64,000 nt of DNA, from assembly GCF_036038375.1 (NCBI RefSeq), contig NZ_CP107935.1:6572001-6636000 (forward strand). Reading direction: 5' to 3'. The position numbers were made by a program, and so were the translations under genes. Numbering within the stretch: the first letter of the stretch is position 1; each line of letters starts with the position of its first letter. This document shows, one piece after another, positions 35,811-44,660 of this stretch. Source of the stretch: Streptomyces sp. NBC_00414 (GTDB taxonomy: Bacteria > Actinomycetota > Actinomycetes > Streptomycetales > Streptomycetaceae). The notes below the pieces were generated by a model, which was given only the letters and a program-made list of their open reading frames with translations, did no database searches and was not told the origin of the DNA.

Positions 35811-36752
35811 TTGCGACAGACCCTGAGCAAGGGAATGGTCGCGGCCGCCGCCGCGACGAGCATCTTGTCCCTGTACGCCTCCCAGGCGTTCGCGGACTCG
35901 GACGGGCACGCCGTCGCGGCGGACTCGCCCGGAGTGCTGTCCGGCAACAACGTGCAGGCGCCGGTGGGGGTGCCCGTGAACGCGTGCGGCAACTCCGCGA
36001 ACGCGGCAGCCGGCCTCAACCCGTCGTTCGGCAACTCCTGCGCCACCCCCAAGGGCAAGCACCGCAAGCCGGACGGGCCCCGTCACGGAGCCCCGGCCGG
36101 ATACGGCTCGCACCACGGGAGCGGCTCGGACCACGGATACGGCTCGGACCACGGTGACGGCTCCGGTCACCACGGGTCGGGCCACCAGAGCTCCGGTCAC
36201 CACGGGTCCGGTCATCACGGCGGTGGCTCCTCCACGCACGGCGGCACGCACGACGCGCCCGGCGTCGGTACGGGCAACAACGGCGAGGCCCCGGTGGACG
36301 CGCCGGCGAACGCGTGCGGCGACACCGCTGACGCGGCCGGCCTGCTGAACCCCGCGTTCGGCGACAAGTGCGGCCATCACGACGGCCCGAAGGGTTACGG
36401 CGACGGACCGGAGGACCACGGCGACGGCCCGAAGGGTTACGGGGACGACGAGACCCCGCCGTCCGGGCCCCCGTCCACCCCGCCGCACACCACCCCGCCG
36501 ACGACCACGCCTCCCGTCACGGGGCCGCCGGCTACGGTGCCGCCCACGTCGGGGCACCCGGAGACGAGCCCGCCCACCACGGGTCCGGGGGGAACGACGC
36601 ATCCGTCCGCGCCCTCCTCGGGAGCGGGCCCCTGGCCGGAGCTGGCGCACACCGGTGTCGACGGGATGCTCGCGGCCTCCGCCGCCGGCACGGCTCTGCT
36701 GCTCGGGGGAGCGGTCCTGTACCGAAAGAACCGGGCCGCGTCCCGCCGGTGA
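35811..36752 (+). CDS. chpA: Long chaplin with two chaplin domains and sortase signal (ChpA-like)
   Basis: 313 residues from a TTG start (35811). Signal peptide to about residue 28, chaplin domain 1 (about 36-76, Cys pair), a Gly/Ser/His-rich linker (about 95-145), chaplin domain 2 (about 150-187), a Pro/Thr-rich wall-spanning region, sortase motif LAHTG near 279, a membrane helix and a basic tail. Sortase would anchor it in the wall, where its chaplin domains could seed assembly of short chaplins. Domain 2 is unusual: hydrophobic positions are replaced (APVDAPANACGDTADAAG). The His-rich linker could bind metal; that is inference. The next ATG is at codon 9. Confidence 0.9.
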   Translation: MRQTLSKGMVAAAAATSILSLYASQAFADSDGHAVAADSPGVLSGNNVQAPVGVPVNACGNSANAAAGLNPSFGNSCATPKGKHRKPDGPRHGAPAGYGSHHGSGSDHGYGSDHGDGSGHHGSGHQSSGHHGSGHHGGGSSTHGGTHDAPGVGTGNNGEAPVDAPANACGDTADAAGLLNPAFGDKCGHHDGPKGYGDGPEDHGDGPKGYGDDETPPSGPPSTPPHTTPPTTTPPVTGPPATVPPTSGHPETSPPTTGPGGTTHPSAPSSGAGPWPELAHTGVDGMLAASAAGTALLLGGAVLYRKNRAASRR

Positions 36753-36817
36753 CGACGCGCCGGGTACCGGGTGCCGGAGGCCTTGTGCCCGGCACCCGGA
36801 ACCCGGCACCCGCGCGG

Positions 36818-38077
36818 TCAGCGTCCCGCCGCCCCCAGCACCCCGCGCCGCTCCCGCGCGCCGGGCACGGGCAGCCGGGCCGGGCCCGTACGGAGCCGGC
36901 GCCGAACTCCTCGTACGAGGGTCCGGGCCGTGAACGAGGCGCCGTGCACGAACCGCATGGCGGGGCCGAAGCCCGCTGCCGTGACCAGGCCCGCCATGAA
37001 GAGCCCGGGCCAGGACGATTCGAACTCCCGCCCCACGTAGGGAGACCCGTCGGGTGACGCGGTCAGGCCCTCGTGCAGGTCGGCCGTCAGGAGTCCCAGG
37101 CGCTCACGGGTCGGCTTGAACCCCGTCGCCGCGATGACGTGTTCGGTGTCGAGGGACGTCAACTCGCCCGCCGGGCCGAGCATTTCGAGCCGTACGCCGC
37201 CTCCGGACCCGTACGCCGCCGCGATCTCGTGGCCCAGCAGCAGGTCGACGGACGGCTCGACCCGGTCGCGGATCCACCAGGCGCCCGCGGGCCCGAGGGC
37301 CGTGGTGGCGATCCGGGCGCGGGTCGGCTCGGGGAGGCGGCGGAACGCGCCGGGGCGCTCGGCGTAGAACCAGTTGCGCCAGCCGGGGCCCAGGCCGCTG
37401 TGCGGGGCGCGGGCCGACTGCCACCACGGGCGCTCCCAGGGCGGCGGCACGTCGTTCCAGGAGAGCCCGGGGGCCCGGGCCACGACCCGGACGCGGGTGC
37501 CCTGTTCGGCGAGCAGCGCCGCCGTCTCCAGGGCCGCCTGGCCGCCGCCGACGACGGTGACGTCCTTGCCCAGGAACCGGTCCAGGTCACGGTGGTGACT
37601 GCTGTGCGACACGTAGTCGGAGCCCAACCCCCGCAGAGCGGAGGGCACTTCGGTGAAGGGCAGGACGCCGACCGCCAGCGCGACCGTCCGCGCGCGCACG
37701 GACATGCCGTCCTCCGTGACCACCTCGAAACCGCCCGGGCAGGGGTGGACGTGCGCGATCGCGCGCTCGTCCACCTCCGGGACGGAGTGCCGCGCGAACC
37801 ACAGTCCGTACGAGGCGAACACCTCGACCGGGATGGGCGCCCCGTGCCGGGCCTCCACCCCCTGTTCCGCGCAGTAGGCGGCCAGGCTCAGTCGGCCCTG
37901 GGGATCCGAGAGGTTGGAGGCCCACGGTTCGGACTTCAGGAACATGCCGCGGGGCATGTGGTCGCGCCAGGAGGCCATGGGCCGGCCGAACACGCGCAGG
38001 CTCAGGCCGGCCGCCGCGGCGTGGGAGGCGATGGACAGGCCGTAGGGCCCGGCTCCCACCACCAGCAGGTCGTACAT
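36818..38077 (-). CDS. FAD-dependent NAD(P)H monooxygenase-like protein
   Basis: 419 residues from ATG 38077. It has two Rossmann motifs, GAGPYG (8-13) for FAD and VVGGGQAALE near 173 for NAD(P)H, plus the late FAD contact 'VIAATGFKP'. The overall pattern is that of class B flavoprotein/lysine-N6-hydroxylase-like enzymes. The ATG overlaps the stop of the ATP-grasp gene (TGATG), so the two are translationally coupled and probably act on one substrate. The substrate is unknown. The position between chaplins and the polysaccharide operon suggests modification of a surface component. Confidence 0.8.
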   Translation of the reverse strand: MYDLLVVGAGPYGLSIASHAAAAGLSLRVFGRPMASWRDHMPRGMFLKSEPWASNLSDPQGRLSLAAYCAEQGVEARHGAPIPVEVFASYGLWFARHSVPEVDERAIAHVHPCPGGFEVVTEDGMSVRARTVALAVGVLPFTEVPSALRGLGSDYVSHSSHHRDLDRFLGKDVTVVGGGQAALETAALLAEQGTRVRVVARAPGLSWNDVPPPWERPWWQSARAPHSGLGPGWRNWFYAERPGAFRRLPEPTRARIATTALGPAGAWWIRDRVEPSVDLLLGHEIAAAYGSGGGVRLEMLGPAGELTSLDTEHVIAATGFKPTRERLGLLTADLHEGLTASPDGSPYVGREFESSWPGLFMAGLVTAAGFGPAMRFVHGASFTARTLVRGVRRRLRTGPARLPVPGARERRGVLGAAGR

Positions 38078-39378
38078 CAGTGACTGCTCGCTTTCTCTTC
38101 GTCGGACAGGGGATTCACGCCGGAAGGTGACGGGGAGGGGGACGGTGAGGGGGAGGGCGGTCGGGTGAGGCAGGTGGGGGCGGGCGGTGCGGGGGCCGGC
38201 CGGCGTGCGCGGTCCAGCAGGTGCCGGCCCGCGCGTCTGCCCAGGTGGCGGGACCACAGCGCCCACAGGGCGGCACCGGGCCCGAGGTCGTCCCGGGCGT
38301 GCCAGGCCAGTTCGGTCCCGCTCCGGAAGGCGGCCGAGAGCGGCGCGTAGTTCTCCACCACGAAGGTCCGGCCCGGGAGGGGCACGGGCGCCGGCAACGG
38401 ACGGTGGGTCAGGTCCAGGTGCAGGGCCCGCACCACGTCGAGGCCCGCCCCGTCGGCGAACAGCCGGAACTGCGCACCGGGCCGCGGATTGAAGTCGAGC
38501 AGGTGGTACGCGCCGGTCGAGCCGTCGAGCCGGAAGTCCAGGTCGAGGATGCCGCGGTAGCCGAGCCGCGCGACCAGCCGTTCGGCCAGCGCCGTCACGG
38601 CCGGGTTCGGCGTCCAGCGGCCCACCGCGGTCAGCCCCGCGCCGCGCGGCCAGGCCCGCTGCTTGAGGCCCGCGCCGCCCCCGCGCACCGCCCCGGACCG
38701 GTCCACGTACCCGTGGAAGAACCAGTCCCGGTCCGGCCCCGGCGGCAGGAACGCCTGGAGGAGCAGCGGGCTGCCCGCCTCCCCGGCCCGCCGGTACAGG
38801 TCCCGGGCCTCCCGCGCGGTGTCCAGCACCGTCGTGCTGCGCAGGTCCGAACCGGCGGGCAGCAGCCAGGGGCGGCTCCACTTCGCCACCACCGGCAGCC
38901 CCAGCCGCCGGGCCGCCGAGGCCGCCTGCGCGGGGCTGTCCGGTACCAGCGTCACCGGGTGCGGGATCCCCGCGGACGCGCACACGGCGGCCAGTTCCGC
39001 CTTGTCCGCGACCCGTTCGGCGAGACCCGTGGGAGTCAGGGGCAGCAGGAAGCGGGGGGAGAGCTCGGCCCGCATCCGGTCCACGGCGACGGCGCTCGCG
39101 TCATCCATTGGGATCAGTACGGCGGGACGGCCCACCCGCGCCGCCACTCGGCGCAACGTCACGGCGATGTCGGCGGGCGTGGCCCCGGGGGCGGGCGGCG
39201 GATGCATCCGGCGGACGAATCGGGAGCCGCGCACCGGACTTCCGGTCGAATCAGCGACCAGGTGCACGTCGATTCCGGCCCGGCCGAGTGACCGTACGGC
39301 TCCCAGCGTGCCGTGGTGAAAGGGATTCCGGTCGGTCCGCAGCAGCACGGCGGGGACACGGACGTCGAAGGACGGCAT
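38077..39378 (-). CDS. ATP-grasp domain ligase
   Basis: About 433 residues. The chosen start is ATG 39378, nine bases after an AAGGA Shine-Dalgarno; the ATG at 39384 is too close to it and 39414 lacks one. The N-terminal pre-ATP-grasp domain holds 'VLIPMDDASAVAVDRM'; the ATP-grasp core has 'VADKAELAAVCASAGIPHP', 'LPVVAKWSRPW' and the Mg-binding 'ILDLDFRLDG' with FNPRPGAQ. It resembles carboxylate-amine ligases of the CarB/PylC kind. The C-terminus carries a (PS)n tract before the overlap with the monooxygenase. It may attach an amino acid or similar group to a surface molecule; the substrate is unknown. Confidence 0.8.
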   Translation of the reverse strand: MPSFDVRVPAVLLRTDRNPFHHGTLGAVRSLGRAGIDVHLVADSTGSPVRGSRFVRRMHPPPAPGATPADIAVTLRRVAARVGRPAVLIPMDDASAVAVDRMRAELSPRFLLPLTPTGLAERVADKAELAAVCASAGIPHPVTLVPDSPAQAASAARRLGLPVVAKWSRPWLLPAGSDLRSTTVLDTAREARDLYRRAGEAGSPLLLQAFLPPGPDRDWFFHGYVDRSGAVRGGGAGLKQRAWPRGAGLTAVGRWTPNPAVTALAERLVARLGYRGILDLDFRLDGSTGAYHLLDFNPRPGAQFRLFADGAGLDVVRALHLDLTHRPLPAPVPLPGRTFVVENYAPLSAAFRSGTELAWHARDDLGPGAALWALWSRHLGRRAGRHLLDRARRPAPAPPAPTCLTRPPSPSPSPSPSPSGVNPLSDEEKASSH

Positions 39379-39522
39379 GGGCATATTTCCTTGAGGTCGC
39401 TTCTGATTTCTCACCCGTGCGGGTGATAGGGCATTTCCCCGGCGCTCGGCCTCGGTTGGCGCAATTCATATTCATATGACTGAGTGTCAGTGGACGGTGG
39501 AAATGAAGCGCGAGGAGTGGAC

Positions 39523-40833
39523 ATGGCCCCACTGCAACGGACCCGAACCAGACGGCCGGCATGCGTCGCCGCCGTACTCACCGCCGGACTCTTCGCCTCG
39601 GCCGCCCTCGCGTCCGGGACGGGGTACGCGGCGGGCGCGCGGGCGGGGGAGCCACCGGCCCCGCCGCCGACCGCGCCCACCGGTGTCGTGGCGCCGATGG
39701 CGCCGGGTGCCGCGCCGACCGCACCCGGGCAGGCGACTCCGCAGCCCGTGCCGCCGAAGGCGCCCCAGACGCCGGCCTTCGGCGCCTACCTGGACTACGG
39801 GCCCCGCGGGGTGGCCCGGATCGCCGAGCTCAGCCACTGGCTGGGCGGGGCCGAGCTGCGCGTGGCCCACACGTATCTGCCGGGCGACCGCTGGAGCAAC
39901 ATCGAGGGCCTGCCCGGCTTCCTCGATGCCTGGGCGGACTGGCGGCGGGAGGAGGCCGACCGGCTCTTCGTCCTCAACGTGCCCATGCTGGAGCGCAACG
40001 AGGAGGGGGTCTCCGACCGGGAGGTCCGCGGGCTGCTGCGGCGCGGCGCGGCCGGTGAGTTCGACCACCACTTCCGCAAGCTGGCCGAGCGGCTCGTCGA
40101 GCTGGAGGTGCCCGACACCGTCATCGTGCTCGGCTGGGAAATGAACGGCATCACGTACACCCATCGCTGCGGGCCGGACCCGGAGGCCTGGAAGAAGTAC
40201 TGGGACAGGATCGTCACGGCCATGAGAGCGGTGCCGGGGCAGAAATTCCGCTTCGACTTCACTCCGAACCGTGGCCGGGACGCCATTCCCTGGACCCAGT
40301 GCTATCCGGGCGACGAGACGGTCGACGTCATCGGCATGGATTCGTACGACCAGCCGCGCGGACAGTCATTCGACGAGGCGGTGTCGGAACCCTATGGGCT
40401 TCAGGCGCACGTCGACTTCGCGAAAGCGCACGGAAAGCCGATCTCCTATCCTGAATGGGGGCTCTTCCGAAACGGCGACAACGCGACCTACATGAAGCGG
40501 ATGCTCGCCTGGCTGGACGAGCACAAGCCGCTGTACAACACGGTCACCGACTACTGCCCGCACGGTGTGTGGCAGTGCGACGACAACCCCGAGGCCTCCG
40601 CGATCTACCGGTCCGTGCTCTTCGGCCGCACCGACCCGATCCCGGTGCCGAACCCGACCGACCCGACACCGAAGCCCACCGACCCGCCCAAGCCGACGGA
40701 TCCGCCGAAGCCCACCGATCCGACACCGGTACGGCCGCCGAACTGCTCGCCGGTGGTCCTGGGCGACTGGGTGGAGTACTGGCTCGGCGGGAAGCTCTGT
40801 CTGCGCTTCGACTGGTGGTCGCGCAACCGCTGA
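39523..40833 (+). CDS. Secreted glycoside hydrolase, GH26 (beta-mannanase)-like
   Basis: 436 residues from ATG 39523, five bases after GAGGAG; the 39484 start is rejected. A signal peptide (to about 38) and a Pro/Ala/Thr linker precede a catalytic TIM barrel. The acid/base Glu would be in LGWEMNG (near 206) and the nucleophile Glu in YPEWG (near 311), matching the GH26 pattern. A repeated PTDP(P/T)KPTDP linker and a short Trp/Cys-rich tail follow. It is divergent from the ATP-grasp gene and ends 26 bp from the polysaccharide operon, so it may trim or release the polysaccharide made there. Confidence 0.8.
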   Translation: MAPLQRTRTRRPACVAAVLTAGLFASAALASGTGYAAGARAGEPPAPPPTAPTGVVAPMAPGAAPTAPGQATPQPVPPKAPQTPAFGAYLDYGPRGVARIAELSHWLGGAELRVAHTYLPGDRWSNIEGLPGFLDAWADWRREEADRLFVLNVPMLERNEEGVSDREVRGLLRRGAAGEFDHHFRKLAERLVELEVPDTVIVLGWEMNGITYTHRCGPDPEAWKKYWDRIVTAMRAVPGQKFRFDFTPNRGRDAIPWTQCYPGDETVDVIGMDSYDQPRGQSFDEAVSEPYGLQAHVDFAKAHGKPISYPEWGLFRNGDNATYMKRMLAWLDEHKPLYNTVTDYCPHGVWQCDDNPEASAIYRSVLFGRTDPIPVPNPTDPTPKPTDPPKPTDPPKPTDPTPVRPPNCSPVVLGDWVEYWLGGKLCLRFDWWSRNR

Positions 40834-40859
40834 CCAAGGCGCGAGTGGCGGCAGGTCGG

Positions 40860-42047
40860 TCACGGCCTGCCGCCACCGCGTTCCCTCCAGCCGGCGAACC
40901 GGTCGAGCAGCTTCTTGCCCCGGGTGCGCGCGGCCACGTCACAGACCGCGGCCGACATCAGCGGCGCGGTCCGGCGCCGGGCCAGCAGGAAACGCTGGTT
41001 GACGACGGGATCCGGGCGCCAGTGGTGCTTGTAGGGTTCGTTGCCGCGCAGCAGGCTCAGCACCCGGCGCCCGCCCGTCCCGGCCCCCGTTCCGTTGCCC
41101 GTCCCGCCGCCCGCTCCGGTCCCGGTGTACTGGGCGCAGGCGTGCAGCAGCATCGTCGCCACGTCCGCCTTGCGCTCCCGCAGCTGCGGATGCGCGCCGT
41201 ACAGGTAGCCGCCCGCCAACTTCCCTGACAGCAGGGTCAGATCGACGGCCAGCACGGTGTCGTCCACCCGGAACTCGGTCACGACGGCGTCCCCGGCGCG
41301 GACCATCGGCCCCACCGAACGGATCAGGTGTTCGGCGAATCGCTCCTGCAGATGCTCGGTGGTCACCTTGCGGCCCTGCCACTGCAGCCGGTGCAGCTCC
41401 AGGAGCCTGCGCAGTGCCGCGTCCACCTCGTCCGGGCGTACGGCACGCCGTTCGACGCCCAGCGTGGTCAGTTTGCGCAGCTTGGCGCGGACCCGCTGCT
41501 GCGCCTTGGCCGTCGCGAGCCGTCCGATCAGGTCGTCCATCGGCACGGCGGGCAGCTCCAGGCACAGCGAGTCCGGCACCTGCCGACGGGGCCCGCGCCA
41601 GCTCGCGTACACCCGCTCCACCGCGCCGCCGGGCCGCACCTCACGGAAGTCGATCAGCGCGGTGCGCGCGGCCGTGGCCAGCCCGTCGGCCAGGGCGGCG
41701 GTCGCCCGCTCGGCGCGCTCGCCGTCCTCGATCAGCACGTCCCCGAAGTCGGAGATCGACCCGCCCAGCGGCACGAGGGCCGGCCACGGCTGCCGTACGA
41801 GCATCAGCGGGGCGGCGGCCACCAGGTCGGCGCCGTCGCGCACGAGCACGAGGCGGAGCCGGCCGGGCGTGCCGTACGAGAGCCACCACGAGTGCAGCCA
41901 CGCGTGGCTCTGGAACGGTGTCGCCGTGCCGCACCGCCGGTACAGCGCGCCCCACGCCTCGGCCAGCCGCCCGAACTCCCGCTCGTCCGTGCACAGTTCC
42001 GTACGCAGCTCCGTGCGCGGCGGTGTCCGCAGCGCGGCGGCTCTCAC
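40860..42047 (-). CDS. FemAB/BioF2-type GNAT acyltransferase (polysaccharide-associated)
   Basis: 395 residues from GTG 42047, overlapping the stop of the Wzz-like gene. It matches the CelD/BioF2 (FemAB-like, double GNAT) family: 'ATPFQSHAWLHSWWLSYG' near the N-terminus, 'DLIGRLATAKAQQRVRAKLR' and a C-terminal 'LLSGKLAGGYLYGAHPQLRE'. Such proteins in exopolysaccharide operons probably add acyl or aminoacyl groups to the glycan or its lipid carrier. A Gly/Thr low-complexity insert (TGTGAGGGTGNGTGAGTGG) interrupts the C-terminal domain. It is the last gene of the nine-gene operon. Confidence 0.8.
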   Translation of the reverse strand: MRAAALRTPPRTELRTELCTDEREFGRLAEAWGALYRRCGTATPFQSHAWLHSWWLSYGTPGRLRLVLVRDGADLVAAAPLMLVRQPWPALVPLGGSISDFGDVLIEDGERAERATAALADGLATAARTALIDFREVRPGGAVERVYASWRGPRRQVPDSLCLELPAVPMDDLIGRLATAKAQQRVRAKLRKLTTLGVERRAVRPDEVDAALRRLLELHRLQWQGRKVTTEHLQERFAEHLIRSVGPMVRAGDAVVTEFRVDDTVLAVDLTLLSGKLAGGYLYGAHPQLRERKADVATMLLHACAQYTGTGAGGGTGNGTGAGTGGRRVLSLLRGNEPYKHHWRPDPVVNQRFLLARRRTAPLMSAAVCDVAARTRGKKLLDRFAGWRERGGGRP

Positions 42048-42700
42048 AGCTGTCCGTGCACGTCGGCGGCGGTGGCGGGGCCCGGCACCGAGGCCGTCGG
42101 CGACGTTTCCGGGGCACGCCGCGGCCGGACCAGCAGCGCGAGTCCGCCGAGCAGCCCGCCGGCGCTCGCGCCGACGAGACCGGTTACCGCCGGGGACGCC
42201 GAGGACGCCTCGGTGGGCTTGATCGCACGGGAGAACTGCAGCAGCTCCACATGCGTGCTGTCCTCGGTGTCGTTCGCGTGCCGGGTCAGCGAGCGCGACA
42301 CGGCGTTGGCGATGTCCGCGGCCAGGTCGGGGCGCTCGGAGGTGGCGGTCACGGCGACCATCGGCGCGTCCGGCGAGGTCGCCGTCCGCACGCTCTCGCG
42401 CAGGGTCGACACCGGTACGCCCGCCCACACCTGGGCGTCCCCGAGCACCGCGAGCTGCGTGGCGACCCGCCCGTAGGCCTGCGCGAAACCGAGCGCCGCC
42501 GCCGGGTCCGACTGCTCGGTGGGGACGGCGATGACGTAACTCGTGGCGGTGTACTCCGGCGTCTTCAGGGCGCCGTACGCGCCGCCGAGCGCACCGCCGA
42601 GGAGTACGCCCGCGGCGAGCAGGGACCACGGCGGCAGCGTCCTGGCGCGGGCGAGTGCCGTTCCCGGCCGCCCGGTGATACGGATGGGGTTGTCGGTCAT
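42044..42700 (-). CDS. Wzz/YveK-like polysaccharide chain-length determinant
   Basis: A 218-residue protein with a cytoplasmic N-terminus, TM1 (about 25-45), an extracytoplasmic domain with the usual 'YTATSYVIAVPTEQSDPAAA' start, and TM2 (about 170-190). A Pro/Ala-rich cytoplasmic tail has no Walker motifs, so the tyrosine-kinase partner (Wzc/BY-kinase) is absent here. It would set the chain length and organise export in the Wzy pathway. Its ATGA and GTGA overlaps with both neighbours show tight coupling. Confidence 0.82.
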   Translation of the reverse strand: MTDNPIRITGRPGTALARARTLPPWSLLAAGVLLGGALGGAYGALKTPEYTATSYVIAVPTEQSDPAAALGFAQAYGRVATQLAVLGDAQVWAGVPVSTLRESVRTATSPDAPMVAVTATSERPDLAADIANAVSRSLTRHANDTEDSTHVELLQFSRAIKPTEASSASPAVTGLVGASAGGLLGGLALLVRPRRAPETSPTASVPGPATAADVHGQL

Positions 42701-43833
42701 GAGGAACTCACTCCCAGAGTTGCGGCCGTGTAGATGTCCATGAGCCGGTCGGCACTGCGGGCGATGCTGTAGTGGTGGGCGGCCTCCGGCGCGGAGCGCG
42801 ACCGGGTGCCCTGCGCGCGGGCCTGCCGCACGGCCCGTACGAACGAGTCCGAGCCGCCCTGCACCCGCCGGGCGAACGGCGCCGCGTCCCGGGGCAGGTC
42901 GTCGACGGCGGGGCAGGAGACGTAGAGCACGGGCAGACCGGCCGCCAGGGCCTCCACGACGGCGAGCCCGAAGGCCTCCTCCGCGGAGGGTGAGGCGAGG
43001 AGGTCCATGGCCCCGGTCAGGGACGGCAGGTCGAGGCCGCCCGAAGCGTCCTGTCCGGAGGGCCCGTTGGGGCGCTCGCCCGTGAACAGCACCCGGTCGG
43101 CGACGCCCACGCGCTGCGCGGCCCGCCGCAGCACGCTCTCCTGCGGCCCCCCGCCGACCAGCAACAGCCAGACGTCGTCGGGGAGTTCGGCCAGCGCCCG
43201 CACGAGCACCTCGAACCGCTTGCCGGCCGTCAGCCGCCCGACACCCCCGACGACGTACGCCCCCTGCGGCAGCCCCAGCCGCCGCCGGGTGCTCTCGCGC
43301 AGGGCCGGGTCGAAGCGGAAGCGGTCCACGTCGATGCCGTTCGGCACGACCTCGATACGCGGCCCGGGCACGCCCCAGCGGCGCAGCCGTTCGGCGACCG
43401 TCGGCGAGACCGCGACCGTCGATCGGCCCAGGCGCTCGCTGGCCAGGTACAGCGCCCGGACGCCCGGGGTGAGCCGGCGGCCCTCCATCTGCGAGTCGCC
43501 GAGCGAGTGCTCGGTGGCCACGACCGCCTTCACCCCGGCGATCCGGGCGGCGGCCCTGCCGTACACGCAGGCCCGGTAGAGGTGGGTGTGGACGAGGTCG
43601 TAGCGGCCGACGCGGATCAGCCGGGCGAGGCGCGGGAGCGCCGCAAGGTCGCGGTTGCCCTGTATGCCGAGGTGGGTGACGCGCACGCCGTCCGCGACGA
43701 GGCCCTCGGCGACCGCGCCGGGGTTGGTCAGGGTCACCACGTCGCAGTCGACCGGCAGGTTCCGCACCAGCAGGCGCAGTTGCTGCTCGGCCCCGCCGAC
43801 GCCGAGCCCGGTGATGACGTGCAGGGCCTTCAC
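42697..43833 (-). CDS. Glycosyltransferase family 4 (GT-B)
   Basis: 378 residues from GTG 43833, overlapping the stop of the deacetylase. GT4 hallmarks: N-terminal 'VITGLGVGGAEQQLRLLVR', middle 'PNGIDVDRF', 'GGVGRLTAGKRFEVLVRALA', and the donor-binding 'SAEEAFGLAVVEALAAGLPV' with its two Glu (E-x7-E). It adds a sugar from a nucleotide donor to the lipid-linked repeat unit in the cytoplasm. The sugar is unknown. Confidence 0.9.
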   Translation of the reverse strand: MKALHVITGLGVGGAEQQLRLLVRNLPVDCDVVTLTNPGAVAEGLVADGVRVTHLGIQGNRDLAALPRLARLIRVGRYDLVHTHLYRACVYGRAAARIAGVKAVVATEHSLGDSQMEGRRLTPGVRALYLASERLGRSTVAVSPTVAERLRRWGVPGPRIEVVPNGIDVDRFRFDPALRESTRRRLGLPQGAYVVGGVGRLTAGKRFEVLVRALAELPDDVWLLLVGGGPQESVLRRAAQRVGVADRVLFTGERPNGPSGQDASGGLDLPSLTGAMDLLASPSAEEAFGLAVVEALAAGLPVLYVSCPAVDDLPRDAAPFARRVQGGSDSFVRAVRQARAQGTRSRSAPEAAHHYSIARSADRLMDIYTAATLGVSSS

Positions 43834-44660
43834 CGGGCTACCTCCGTCACCGGGCCGGCCGCCAGCGGCGCCGGGCGCCTGCGCAGCCGGTTGAGGCGGT
43901 ACTTCAGCAGCAGCCGCCAGGAGGTGTCGTTCTCCCCGATGTGCACCCGGGGCAGGGCGAAGACACCGGTGAGCGGGCCGGGGTCGATCGCGCACGCGTA
44001 GCCGTAACCGGCGGCCCGCACGGCGTCGGCGACCCGCTGGTCGACCGTCCCGTACGGGTAGCACAGGCCCAGGACCTCTCGGCCCGTCAGCTCGGACAGG
44101 AGGGCCCGGCTGCCGCCGACCTCGGCGCCCAGCAGCGCGTCGTCGGCCAGGGTGAGGTCGACATGGGTGAGGCCGTGCGAGGCGATCTCCAGGCCCTCGG
44201 TGTCCGCGAGCCGGCGGATGCCGTCGGCTGTCAGGAGCGGTTTACGGGGGCCGAGCGGGTCCCACTCGTTCGTGCCGCCGAGCCTGCCCGGCAGGACGAA
44301 CACGGTGGCGCCGAAGCCCCAGCGCCGGAGCACGGGCAGGGCGTTGTCGGCGAAGTCCGCGTAGCCGTCGTCGAAGGTGAGGCCCACCAGGCCCCGCCCC
44401 TCGCCCCGGGCACGGGCCGCGAGCAGGTCCGCCATGCCCACCCCGCGCAGGCCCCGGCGGTGCAGCCAGCCCAGCTGCCGGTCGAGGCGGTCGGGCGAGA
44501 CCGTGATGCGGTACGGGTCGTCGGAGCAGTCGCCCACCGAGTGGTACATCGCCACCCACAGGGGCGCCGTGACCGGGCGGGTGCGGGGAGGGGCACCGGC
44601 AGCGGTACGGGGGAGGTCGGCCGGGTCGGGCAGGTCGGTCGGGTCAGCGGAAACGGGCAT
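43830..44660 (-). CDS. Polysaccharide deacetylase (NodB/CE4 family)
   Basis: 276 residues from ATG 44660, overlapping the flippase gene by 17 bp. NodB-type motifs: LTFDDGYADF (catalytic and metal Asp pair), EIASHGLTHVDL (metal His pair), GLCYPYGT. It removes N-acetyl groups from a GlcNAc-type sugar, which implies that the polymer contains an N-acetylhexosamine. No signal peptide is obvious, so it may act inside, or on lipid-linked units at the membrane. Confidence 0.88.
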   Translation of the reverse strand: MPVSADPTDLPDPADLPRTAAGAPPRTRPVTAPLWVAMYHSVGDCSDDPYRITVSPDRLDRQLGWLHRRGLRGVGMADLLAARARGEGRGLVGLTFDDGYADFADNALPVLRRWGFGATVFVLPGRLGGTNEWDPLGPRKPLLTADGIRRLADTEGLEIASHGLTHVDLTLADDALLGAEVGGSRALLSELTGREVLGLCYPYGTVDQRVADAVRAAGYGYACAIDPGPLTGVFALPRVHIGENDTSWRLLLKYRLNRLRRRPAPLAAGPVTEVAR

